From CAIURC01 sp043777315 (GTDB taxonomy: Bacteria > Verrucomicrobiota > Verrucomicrobiia > Chthoniobacterales > Chthoniobacteraceae), in NCBI GenBank assembly GCA_043777315.1, contig JAYVPW010000177.1, positions 1 to 45,809 of the forward strand: a DNA stretch of 45,809 nucleotides. Direction: 5' to 3'. Shown here in pieces: positions 30,703-38,419 of this stretch; position 1 is the first letter of the stretch; every line of letters starts with the position of its first letter. Both the position numbers and the translations under genes were made by a program. The notes below the pieces were generated by a model. That model was not told where the DNA came from, did no database searches, and saw only the letters and a list, made by a program, of their open reading frames with translations.

Positions 30703-31542
30703 ATGTTTCGCCGCATTTGGACTTTGGCCAGTGGGCTCGCGCTCCTTTGTTTATCGGCCTCCGCAGCCGATCAGCCCGCGCCTCCCGCCCCCGCATCGGC
30801 CCCGCTGACCGCCGAGGAAATCGCCAGCGCCGCACGCATCGATGCGCTCTCGATCCCGACGCCGGGCGAGCTGCTCGCAGCGCTCGATAAAGTGGGGAAA
30901 ATCGACTGGACCTCGAAGTTCCGCCCGCCCATTGCACGGGACTTTTCCAGCCGCCCGCAGATGGCTTTGAATCTCGGCGGTCTGATCGCGGACGGCTACA
31001 TCGCGGTGGAGGCGCAGGACGCGCAGCAAGTCAAAAACATCGGCAAGGACATCGTCGCTCTGGCCAAGCCGCTCGGGGTGCAGCAGGACATCATCAATCG
31101 AGGCAAAAGCCTCACCGAATTCGCCACCGACAACCAGTGGGACACGCTGAAAGAGGAGTTCGAAGCGACGCAGAACGAGGTCAAAAACGCGATGATCGAC
31201 AATAAGGATTTGAACCTCGTCACGCTCGTGACCGTCGGCGGCTGGGTGCGCGGCACCGAGGCGATCAGCGGCTACCTGGCCGACCCGAAATATTACTCGG
31301 AAGCGGGGGCGAAGCTGCTACGCCAGCCGGGCATCGTCGGCTTTCTAAACCGCCGGATGGAGGCGCTGCCGGAAAAGACGCGCGACGACGCCGTAGTCAA
31401 AAAGACACGAGCCAAACTCGCGGACCTGGAGACCGCGATGAGCTTTCCCCGCGAAACCCCGCCGACCCGGGAAGCGGTGGAAAAAATGAGCGCGGTCGCG
31501 TCGGATCTGCTCAAAGAAATTTCCCGGAAAGGTCTGAAATGA
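30703..31542 (+). CDS. Exported helical protein of unknown function
   Basis: 279 residues with a signal peptide (FRRIWTLASGLALLCLSASA, cleavage near ADQPAPP), a short Pro/Ala linker and a helical body (LSIPTPGELLAALDKVGKID, MALNLGGLIADGYIAVEAQD, LVTLVTVGGWVRGTEAIS). I do not recognise the family. The ATG at 30703 is chosen as the start of the signal peptide. It overlaps the next exported protein gene by ATGA, so both likely act together in the periplasm. Confidence 0.78.
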   Translation: MFRRIWTLASGLALLCLSASAADQPAPPAPASAPLTAEEIASAARIDALSIPTPGELLAALDKVGKIDWTSKFRPPIARDFSSRPQMALNLGGLIADGYIAVEAQDAQQVKNIGKDIVALAKPLGVQQDIINRGKSLTEFATDNQWDTLKEEFEATQNEVKNAMIDNKDLNLVTLVTVGGWVRGTEAISGYLADPKYYSEAGAKLLRQPGIVGFLNRRMEALPEKTRDDAVVKKTRAKLADLETAMSFPRETPPTREAVEKMSAVASDLLKEISRKGLK

Positions 31543-31973
31543 AACCGGCTTTCCCGCCTCTTTTCCTCGCAGCCTTCCTCGCCGCATCCTGCCTCCACGC
31601 GGTGGAAACCGACGCGCAAGCCGACGCCCGGAAGGTCGCGCTCGATGTCGCCGGGGCGTTCAGCAACGACGGCTTCAAACTCCGCGACGGGCACTGGAAA
31701 GGCGTGCTCGAATCCGGCAAGGCGCAGCTCGTGCAGGTCAACCTTTACGCCGGGAATCAGTATTGGTTTTCGGTCGGGGCGACGCCGCAGGCGAAGAAAC
31801 TGGCAATCACGATTTACGACGAGGCCGGAGTGCCCGTGAAATCGGATCCTTACTCCGGCGAGGCCAGCGCGGCGGCGGGATTTTCCCCGGTTGCGAGCGG
31901 CCCATATTACCTGAAAATTGTGGAGGTCGAGGGCGAGCCCGCGACCTTCTGCCTGCTCTATTCCTACAAATAA
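31539..31973 (+). CDS. Small exported beta-rich protein
   Basis: 144 residues: signal peptide (PPLFLAAFLAASCLHAVE), then a likely beta-sandwich (LVQVNLYAGNQYWFSVGA, LAITIYDEAGVPVKSD, SGPYYLKIVEVEGEPATF) of the kind seen in secreted pre-peptidase-like domains. No catalytic residues are visible. Coupled by overlapping stop/start to the upstream exported protein, and 5 bases from the ACT-domain gene. Confidence 0.75.
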   Translation: MKPAFPPLFLAAFLAASCLHAVETDAQADARKVALDVAGAFSNDGFKLRDGHWKGVLESGKAQLVQVNLYAGNQYWFSVGATPQAKKLAITIYDEAGVPVKSDPYSGEASAAAGFSPVASGPYYLKIVEVEGEPATFCLLYSYK

Positions 31974-31978
31974 GCGCC

Positions 31979-32443
31979 ATGCTGGAATTCACACACGCCG
32001 CGGAAAAACTCGGCAACTCCGGGGTCAATCAGTTCTCCATTTTCCTGCCGAACAAAGTCGGCGCGCTCCTCGAAATCGTGAGGCTGCTCAACGAGGATCA
32101 CATCCATGTCCTTGCGATCAACGTGCAGGATTCCGCCGACACCGCGATCGTCCGCGTCGTCGTCAGCGACCCGGAAAGTGTCCGGGAAATTTTCCGCCGC
32201 CACGACATTCCGTTTTCCGTTTGCGAGCTCTGCGTGGTGGAGTTGAAGGAGGCGACGGAGCTCGGAAAAGTGCTCGCCGCGCTGCTTCAGGCGGAGGTGA
32301 ATATCTTCGGGAGTTACGCTCTTTTGACGCGCCCGAACGGTCGCACGGCGCTCGCGCTGCACGTCGAGGACAACGAGTGCGCCTGCTCTGTTTTAAGCAG
32401 CACGGGGATCACCATTTTGACGCAGTCGGACATCTCGCGCTGA
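31979..32443 (+). CDS. Tandem ACT-domain protein
   Basis: About 154 residues with two ACT modules: QFSIFLPNKVGALLEIVRLL with VLAINVQDSADTAIVRVVVS, then a second from VVELKEATELGKVLAALLQA through VNIFGSYALLTRPNGRTALA. ACT domains bind amino acids and regulate enzymes or transcription. The protein has no enzyme part and is probably a small allosteric sensor. The target is unknown. Confidence 0.88.
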   Translation: MLEFTHAAEKLGNSGVNQFSIFLPNKVGALLEIVRLLNEDHIHVLAINVQDSADTAIVRVVVSDPESVREIFRRHDIPFSVCELCVVELKEATELGKVLAALLQAEVNIFGSYALLTRPNGRTALALHVEDNECACSVLSSTGITILTQSDISR

Positions 32444-32463
32444 CCCGCGGCGGAGCGAATCCC

Positions 32464-33108
32464 ATGCTCCCCGGCGCCGACCTCATCATTGCCTGCCCCC
32501 ATTGCCAGGCGCTCGCGAAAGTCTTCTCGCTCGCGTCGGGAAACAGCTTCGGCGCGATCACATGGACCGATGGTTTTCAGGACATGCCGATGAACCCGCG
32601 CCCGCCGCGGATCACGCGCTGCCATGCGTGTGGCAAGGCGTTCTGGGTCGGAGAAGCGCCGCCGGTCGGATACCTTTTGCCCGAGACGGAAACGCTGCCG
32701 GAAAAAGCCGCGTGGATGGCCGCGCCGCATATTGAACCACTGGACGAAGCGGGGCTTTTTCAGGCGATCGAGGAAGGGCTCGCGTATTCGCCCGAGCTCG
32801 AACTCGAGCTCCGGGTCGCGGCGTGGTGGCGGGGAAATGATGCGTTTCGCGTGGACGATGCGTCGGTCGGATTTCCGACCTCGCCCGAGGCGATCGTGAA
32901 CATGGAGCATCTGCTCGACCTGATGAAAGACGGCGAGGAAGACCTGCTCCTTTTCCGGGCGGAAGCGCTGCGGCAGCTCGGACGTTTCGACGAAATCGAG
33001 GAGACGCTGCAAGGCGTCGGATGCAGCGACTACTGGCCCGCGAAAAGCAAGCAGCTCGAACTCGCGAAAGACGGCGACCGCAAGCTGCGGAAGCTTTTCG
33101 GCGACTAA
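32464..33108 (+). CDS. Zinc-ribbon-like protein of unknown function
   Basis: 214 residues. Two cysteine pairs, CPHC (residue 13 on) and CHAC (near residue 57), could bind one zinc. The remainder is helical (GLFQAIEEGLAYSPELELEL, LLDLMKDGEEDLLLFRAEAL, FDEIEETLQGVG) and TPR-like at the end. No family is recognised. The gene is 20 bp after the ACT gene and is followed by a repeat-filled gap. Confidence 0.75.
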   Translation: MLPGADLIIACPHCQALAKVFSLASGNSFGAITWTDGFQDMPMNPRPPRITRCHACGKAFWVGEAPPVGYLLPETETLPEKAAWMAAPHIEPLDEAGLFQAIEEGLAYSPELELELRVAAWWRGNDAFRVDDASVGFPTSPEAIVNMEHLLDLMKDGEEDLLLFRAEALRQLGRFDEIEETLQGVGCSDYWPAKSKQLELAKDGDRKLRKLFGD

Positions 33109-33122
33109 TCGAGGCGTCCGGA

Positions 33123-33286
33123 CCCGGGGAGCGCACTCGTCTCGAGTGCGGGTCACGGCGTCCTCGACGGGACGAACTTTCGGAAGCGCTGGGGTTTTCG
33201 GACGCGGATGCAGCATCGCAGGCGTGAGGGAAGTTCGTTTCGGCGGGACGCCGAAACCAGCACTCGGGACGAGTGCGCTACCGGGG
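33123..33286. repeat. Nested inverted repeat filling the gap before the HAD gene
   Basis: Outer arms GAGCGCACTCGTCTCGAGTG (33129 on) and its inverse near 33260-33280. Inner arms CGGCGTCC...GACGAACTT (33156-33179) and AAGTTCGTTTCGGCGGGACG (33231 on). Together they form a long imperfect cruciform. The 33109-33311 gap contains nothing else that I can identify. Confidence 0.8.
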
Positions 33287-33311
33287 ATGCGCCATGCGCG
33301 GTCTTCTCCCG

Positions 33312-33947
33312 TCACGCCGGGAGCGTAATCCCGTGCGCCGAAAGCTCGGCGAGCAGGGCGGCGTGGCGGTCGTGGTGGTAGTGGTGGCAGACGAACCCGA
33401 GGGAGCGCGCGGTCTCGATGTTCGGCAAAAGGTCGTCGATGAAAAATGTGCTGGCGGGCTCGAGGGCGAGGTCGCGGCAGGCGATCTCGAAGATCTCGCG
33501 ACCCGGTTTCGAGGCGTGCGCTTCGTAGCTGTAAACGCCGGCGGTGAAGCGCGAGAAAAACGGATAAGCCCGGAAAACGTAGTCGCGGTGGATGTCGCTG
33601 GTGTTGCTCAAAAGGTAGAGCGGCAGGCGGCCGTGGAGTTGTTCGACGAGCGCGATCATCGGCGCATTCGGCTCGAAAATATCCTCCCACGCCGCAGTGA
33701 AATCGGCCTCCGTGCCGGAGTAGCTGAGCACGTCAAAAGCAGCGCGCAAAAAGCTCGGGCGATCGATCTGCCCGTCTTCAAATCCGATCTTCACCCGCTC
33801 GATCGCGGCCATGATTTCGACCGGATCGTGGATTTGGCTCTGCGCCGCGACCGCCTGCAGCGCGAGCGAAAAGTCGAATCGAAGGAGGACGTTGCCGATG
33901 TCGAAGAGAACGGCGCGGATGGGATCGGTGGACGATGAAAGACTCAT
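33312..33947 (-). CDS. HAD-superfamily hydrolase (HAD-IA, YihX-like)
   Basis: 211 residues. Motif I RAVLFDIGNVLLRFDF (nucleophile Asp), motif II LLSNTSDIH, motif III Lys in ASKPGREIFE, and motif IV TFFIDDLLPNIETARSLGF are all present. The FDIGNVL form is seen in YihX-type sugar-phosphate phosphatases. The substrate is unknown. The start overlaps the end of the glycosyltransferase gene (ATGA on the minus strand). Confidence 0.92.
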   Translation of the reverse strand: MSLSSSTDPIRAVLFDIGNVLLRFDFSLALQAVAAQSQIHDPVEIMAAIERVKIGFEDGQIDRPSFLRAAFDVLSYSGTEADFTAAWEDIFEPNAPMIALVEQLHGRLPLYLLSNTSDIHRDYVFRAYPFFSRFTAGVYSYEAHASKPGREIFEIACRDLALEPASTFFIDDLLPNIETARSLGFVCHHYHHDRHAALLAELSAHGITLPA

Positions 33948-35068
33948 TTGGGAAACGTAAAAACCGGCAGGGGGCTCCCGTGCGCCTCTCGATTTTTGAC
34001 CTCCTCATCCACAAACTTCGCGATCTCCAATGCGGCACCGGGACGGCTCAGCCGCGCGATGTTTTGCTCCCATTCGCGCCACTCGCGAGCGTCGTTGGCG
34101 AATAGCTTTTCGACCGCCTGCGCGAGCACGGCGGGAGTCGCGCAGACCGCGCCGCAGTGGTTGTTCACGAGCAGGCGCGCGTTGCCTTCCTCCTGGCCGG
34201 GGATCACGTGCGTCATCAGCATCGGCGTGCCAGCGGCAATCGTTTCCTGCACGGCGGCGCCGCCGGCTTTTCCGATCAGAAGATGATGCGTCATCAGCAA
34301 CTCCGGCATCCGGTCGGTCCAGCCGTGGATCTCGATGGGACGGCCTTTCGCGGCCTGTTCGACCCGCGCGCGGAGCGCCTCGTCGCGGCCGACGGTGACG
34401 GTGAGTTGGACGTTCGGTATCTCCAAAATACGCGAGACGATCGCGGGCGCTTCGGCCTTTCCCGCATTGATCATGAAAAGCACGCGCGCCGGCGTGCCCG
34501 TGCCTGGCGCGGGGCGGGCGGGCCGGTCTTTCGCGAACATCGGCGGCACCGGAAATCCGAGCACGCGCAGCTTTTTCTCCGACACCCCGGCGAGGGCCAT
34601 GACGCGGGACGTATCCTCATTCGCGACGATGAAAGTGTCGCTCGGGCAGCGATGCCAGACGCGGTTGATCGTGATCGAATCGGTGACCACGGTGTGCAGC
34701 GCGAACGGCAGCTTTTCTCCAAAAAGGCGCGCGAGAAAGTAGCCGTACGCGGGATAAACCGAGATCACGGCAGCCGGTTTTTTCTCCGCCAGCAGGATCG
34801 CGAGCGCGCGCTGGACCTTGCCGAGAAAGGGCAGCGTGAGCGGCACGATCGGCAGCTTGTCGATCAGCCAAAACACGGCGGCCCAGACGTGCGGCGCGCG
34901 GTTGATGAGCCCGAGATACGCGCGGCGGCTCCGCTCGTACGAAGCTCCGCCAGCGGTGAAAGGATCGCCGATTTCCGACGCGATCCCGAGCTGGGAAAAC
35001 GCGGCGTGCAATCCGCGCGCCGCGGCGTTGTGCCCTTCGCCGTAGCCGGCGGTGAGGATGAGAATCAT
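33944..35068 (-). CDS. MGDG-synthase-like glycosyltransferase (GT28)
   Basis: 374 residues with the N-terminal domain of MGDG synthase (LILTAGYGEGHNAAARGLHA) and a GT28 C-terminal domain (LTVTVGRDEALRARVEQA, HGWTDRMPELLMTHHLLIGK, GGAAVQETIAAGTPMLM). These enzymes add sugar to diacylglycerol to make membrane glycolipids. The acceptor here is unproven. Cotranscribed with the HAD gene by overlap. Confidence 0.9.
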   Translation of the reverse strand: MILILTAGYGEGHNAAARGLHAAFSQLGIASEIGDPFTAGGASYERSRRAYLGLINRAPHVWAAVFWLIDKLPIVPLTLPFLGKVQRALAILLAEKKPAAVISVYPAYGYFLARLFGEKLPFALHTVVTDSITINRVWHRCPSDTFIVANEDTSRVMALAGVSEKKLRVLGFPVPPMFAKDRPARPAPGTGTPARVLFMINAGKAEAPAIVSRILEIPNVQLTVTVGRDEALRARVEQAAKGRPIEIHGWTDRMPELLMTHHLLIGKAGGAAVQETIAAGTPMLMTHVIPGQEEGNARLLVNNHCGAVCATPAVLAQAVEKLFANDAREWREWEQNIARLSRPGAALEIAKFVDEEVKNREAHGSPLPVFTFPK

Positions 35069-35240
35069 GCGGGAAAAACGCGCGAGTGAGAATGGCGGGG
35101 CTGCGAATGGGAAGCAGATTTGCCAAAGAATTCAGACGCCTTTTGTCGCCTGATTTTCGGCGGTGAAAGCTCGCGCGCCGAGTTTCCACTTTGCACTTGT
35201 CGCTCGCGACTTTACGTTCCGCCGCAACCCCATCCTCCCC

Positions 35241-35894
35241 ATGAAAAAGTCCGCTTTCACGCTCATCGAATTGCTCGTCGTCATCGCGATCATCGCGATC
35301 CTCGCGGGCATCGCGCTGCCGGTTTTTCAGAAAGCGCAGGAGCGCGGGCGGGCGATCAACGACGCCTCGAATTTGCGCGAATTGGGCAAGGCCACGGTCG
35401 CTTATTTGAACGACAACGACGAGCAGATGTTCGCGATCCCGGGAGCAGGTGGTGGCGCGGTGGTTTCCTGGCCGATCACTTTGCACGATAAATACGTGAC
35501 GACCTGGAAAGTGTTTCATTCGCCGTTCGACAAGCGGGCGATCGTCGAGACAACGCCCGCACCGGTCAGCTACGCCGTGAACACCAACACGATGGCCATC
35601 AAGGATCCATACAAAGGAAACGCGGCGCAATTCGTCTCCCCTTCCGAACTGGTCCTGATGGCGGCTGACCCGGACAAGTCCGATGTTTTAAAATTCGAGA
35701 GCCCGCAGCTCACCTGGAACGGCAATCCGGTTCTCGTAACGCCCGGAGCCAACAAGAAGTACGGCACTCACAGCAACCGCAACCAAATCAATGTGCTCTT
35801 TGCTGACGCACATGTTTCGAGCCTTGCCTGGGGGGAATACACGGATTCCACCAGCCCCGAGGGAATCCGGCGCTGGCAGCCGCTGGGGCTGTAG
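35241..35894 (+). CDS. Type II secretion-type pseudopilin
   Basis: 217 residues. A class III signal (MKKSAFTLIELLVVIAIIAI) has cleavage expected before F6, with Glu at mature position 5, and is followed by the long N-terminal helix. The C-terminal part ends with HSNRNQINVLFADAHVSSL, a variant of the H-x9-D-G motif common in Planctomycetes/Verrucomicrobia pseudopilins. The function is likely filament-like and envelope-associated. A single gene without the secretion machinery nearby, as is usual for these. Confidence 0.92.
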   Translation: MKKSAFTLIELLVVIAIIAILAGIALPVFQKAQERGRAINDASNLRELGKATVAYLNDNDEQMFAIPGAGGGAVVSWPITLHDKYVTTWKVFHSPFDKRAIVETTPAPVSYAVNTNTMAIKDPYKGNAAQFVSPSELVLMAADPDKSDVLKFESPQLTWNGNPVLVTPGANKKYGTHSNRNQINVLFADAHVSSLAWGEYTDSTSPEGIRRWQPLGL

Positions 35895-35919
35895 CCTCGG
35901 GTGAGGCGAGCCGCGTGCG

Positions 35920-36492
35920 TTACGCCGCGAAATCGCACTCCCGGTCGAGGCACGACTCGAGCATCCGGCGGTAGGTCGCGCGGGAAACTTCCACCGCCCC
36001 AAACGTGAGGAGATGCGCGGTGGTCCACTGCGTATCGAGCAACGCGTAACCCTTCCGCCGCAGCCGCTCGACGAGCGCGTGCAGCGCGACTTTCGACGCA
36101 TCCGTCACTTCGTGAAACATCGACTCGCCGAAAAACGCGCCGCCGATCGCCACGCCGTAAAGTCCGCCCGCCAACTTTTCCCCGAGCCACGCCTCGACCG
36201 AATGCGCGAAGCCGAGCCGGTGCAACTCGCCATAACTCTCCGAGATTTCCTCGCTGATCCACGTCTCCGCGCGATCGGCACAGCGGCGCATCACTTCCGT
36301 GAAAGAGGTATTCACCCGCACCTCGAAAAGCCCCTTTTTCAACGCCCGCCGCAGTCCATGCGGGATGTGAAAGGCATCGAGCGGGATGATCGTGCGCGGG
36401 TCCGGGGAAAACCATCCGATCTCGCCATCCTCCATCGCCATCGGAAAGACCGCGCTGCGGTAGGCGTGGAGGAGGAGGTCGGCGGAAATCAT
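35920..36492 (-). CDS. aat: Leucyl/phenylalanyl-tRNA-protein transferase Aat
   Basis: Transfers Leu or Phe to N-terminal Arg/Lys of proteins, marking them for ClpAP (N-degron pathway). 190 residues, shorter than the E. coli enzyme at its N terminus. Blocks: YRSAVFPMAMEDGEIGWFSP, RTIIPLD, CADRAETWISEEISESYGEL, FAHSVEAWLGEKLAGGLYGV, GGAFFGESMFHEVTDASKVA and YALLDTQWTTAHLLTFGAVE. The ATG at 36492 is chosen because the preceding residues do not fit the family. Confidence 0.95.
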   Translation of the reverse strand: MISADLLLHAYRSAVFPMAMEDGEIGWFSPDPRTIIPLDAFHIPHGLRRALKKGLFEVRVNTSFTEVMRRCADRAETWISEEISESYGELHRLGFAHSVEAWLGEKLAGGLYGVAIGGAFFGESMFHEVTDASKVALHALVERLRRKGYALLDTQWTTAHLLTFGAVEVSRATYRRMLESCLDRECDFAA

Positions 36493-36598
36493 GTCGCGTG
36501 TCGCCGATGAGAGATGGCGGAGGCACGGCGCAAATCGAAGCACGAAAGGCGCGCCCGCCACTCTTGCCACGCGCCGCCCCATTCACTATCACGACGCG

Positions 36599-36790
36599 AT
36601 GAAAGCCTTCCTTGCCTCGGTCCTCTTTTCCGGCGCGTGCCTCGCGCTGGTGGGTTGCGAAACTGAACTCCCTCCCGACCGCGCCGCGGCCCACAAAATC
36701 GAGCGCGGGATCACCGGCCAGGGCACCGTTTACCAGCCCGACAAATCGAACGACCCGATCATCCGCGAGCAGTCCCGCGTCGGCAATTAG
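36599..36790 (+). CDS. Small lipoprotein
   Basis: 63 residues with a lipobox (LALVGC, Cys at about residue 20) after a hydrophobic signal, then a short polar tail (KIERGITGQGTVYQPDKSND). No family is recognised. It lies 1 bp upstream of guaA and is probably on the same transcript. Confidence 0.7.
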   Translation: MKAFLASVLFSGACLALVGCETELPPDRAAAHKIERGITGQGTVYQPDKSNDPIIREQSRVGN

Positions 36791-36791
36791 C

Positions 36792-38417
36792 ATGGCCGAC
36801 TCCGCCCCTTCGAAAGTCGTCATCCTCGATTTCGGTTCGCAGTACACGCAGGTCATCGCGCGCCGCGTCCGCGAGTGCCAGGTCTTCTCCGAGATCGTCC
36901 GCTACGATCTCCCGGCGGCCGAAATCGCCGCGCTCGGCGCGAACGGAATCATCCTCAGCGGCGGACCCGCCAGCGTTTATGGAAAGGACGCGCCGCAGGT
37001 CGATCCGGCCATTTTCGCCCTCGGCCTTCCGATCCTCGGCATCTGCTACGGGATGCAGCTCATGGCGCATCATCTCGGGGGAAAAGTGGAGCATTCCGAG
37101 CGGCGCGAATACGGCTCGGGCCAGCTCACGGTCCTCGGCGAAAGCCCGCTTTTCCACGGCCTCGGTGCGCACGTCGATATTTGGAATTCGCACGGCGACA
37201 AGCTGACGAAGCTCCCGCGCGGCTTCCGCGCCGCGGCGAAAACGGACAACTCGGAATTCGCCGCGATCGAGCATCCGAAGAAGCGTTTCTTCGGCCTCCA
37301 GTTTCATCCCGAAGTCGCGCACACCCCGCGCGGAAAGGAGCTCATCCAGAATTTCGTTTACGAAATCTGCGGCTGCAAAATGGATTGGACGATGGGCTCG
37401 TTCATCGAGCAGACGTGCGACGACATCCGCGCGCAGGTCGGCACCGATCACGTCATCCTCGGCCTCAGCGGCGGCGTCGATTCCAGCGTCGCCGCGGCCC
37501 TTTTGCACAAAGCCATCGGCGATCAACTGACCTGCGTCTTCGTCAACAACGGCCTCCTCCGCGCCAACGAAGCCGAAACCGTCCAGCGCGTTTTCGGCGA
37601 CAACTTTCACCTCAAGCTCAAATACGTCGATGCCAGCGCGCGCTTCCTCTCGAAGCTGAAGGGCGTCACGGACCCCGAGCGCAAACGCAAGATCATCGGC
37701 AAGGAATTCGTCCGCGTCTTCGAGGACGCCGTGAAAGCGCTGACGCGCGGAGATCGGAAATCGAAGATCGGAGATCGATCCTCCCCCCGTTCTCCGATCT
37801 CCGTTCTCCGATCTCCGAAAAAATACCGCTGGCTCGCGCAAGGCACGCTCTACCCGGACGTCATCGAAAGCGTCGCCATCGGCGGCAATCCGGCCGCGCT
37901 GATCAAGAGCCATCACAACGTCGGCGGGCTCCCGAAGAACATGAAATTCAAGCTCGTCGAGCCGCTGCGCCAGCTCTTCAAGGACGAAGTCCGCCTCGTC
38001 GGCGCGCAGCTCGGACTGCCGCACGAAATCGTCCAGCGCCAGCCCTTCCCCGGCCCCGGCCTCGCCGTCCGCATCCTCGGCGACATCACCCGCGAGCGGC
38101 TCCGCATTTTGCGCGAAGCCGACACCATCGTCGTCAGCGAGATGAAGGCCAGCGACTGGTATTACAAAGTCTGGCAGAGCTTCGCCGTCCTCCTCCCCGT
38201 CCGCAGCGTCGGCGTCATGGGCGACGAGCGGACCTACGAAAACACCATCGCCCTCCGCGTCGTCGAGAGCCAGGACGGCATGACCGCCGACTGGGTCCGC
38301 CTGCCGTACGACGTTCTCGCGCGCATTTCCACCCGCATCATCAACGAAGTCAAAGGCGTCAACCGCGTCTGCTACGACATCAGCAGCAAGCCTCCCGCGA
38401 CGATCGAGTGGGAGTGA
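36792..38417 (+). CDS. guaA: GMP synthase (glutamine-hydrolysing) GuaA, with an in-frame repeat insertion
   Basis: Converts XMP to GMP. 541 residues. The amidotransferase domain has ILDFGSQYTQVIARRVRECQ, nucleophile ILGICYGMQLMAHHLGG and GLQFHPEVAHTPRG. The PP-loop is VILGLSGGVDSSVAAALLHK. The C-terminal dimer domain has GNPAALIKSHHNVGGLPKNM and ends NRVCYDISSKPPATIEWE. Between EFVRVFEDAVKAL and WLAQGTLYPDVIESV, residues about 319-342 (RGDRKSKIGDRSSPRSP, then ISVLRSPKK) are extra relative to the family and match an inverted repeat at 37748-37817. The enzyme is essential for de novo GMP, so this loop must tolerate the insert. Confidence 0.97.
   Translation: MADSAPSKVVILDFGSQYTQVIARRVRECQVFSEIVRYDLPAAEIAALGANGIILSGGPASVYGKDAPQVDPAIFALGLPILGICYGMQLMAHHLGGKVEHSERREYGSGQLTVLGESPLFHGLGAHVDIWNSHGDKLTKLPRGFRAAAKTDNSEFAAIEHPKKRFFGLQFHPEVAHTPRGKELIQNFVYEICGCKMDWTMGSFIEQTCDDIRAQVGTDHVILGLSGGVDSSVAAALLHKAIGDQLTCVFVNNGLLRANEAETVQRVFGDNFHLKLKYVDASARFLSKLKGVTDPERKRKIIGKEFVRVFEDAVKALTRGDRKSKIGDRSSPRSPISVLRSPKKYRWLAQGTLYPDVIESVAIGGNPAALIKSHHNVGGLPKNMKFKLVEPLRQLFKDEVRLVGAQLGLPHEIVQRQPFPGPGLAVRILGDITRERLRILREADTIVVSEMKASDWYYKVWQSFAVLLPVRSVGVMGDERTYENTIALRVVESQDGMTADWVRLPYDVLARISTRIINEVKGVNRVCYDISSKPPATIEWE
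37748..37817. repeat. Paired inverted tandem repeat inside guaA
   Basis: The left arm CGGAGATCGGAAATCGAAGA then TCGGAGATCG and the right arm TCTCCGATCTCCGTTCTCCG then ATCTCCG are inverse, with units of about 9-15 bp containing GATCGGAGA. The spacer is 13 bases. The reading frame of guaA stays open through it. Confidence 0.88.
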
Positions 38418-38419
38418 AA

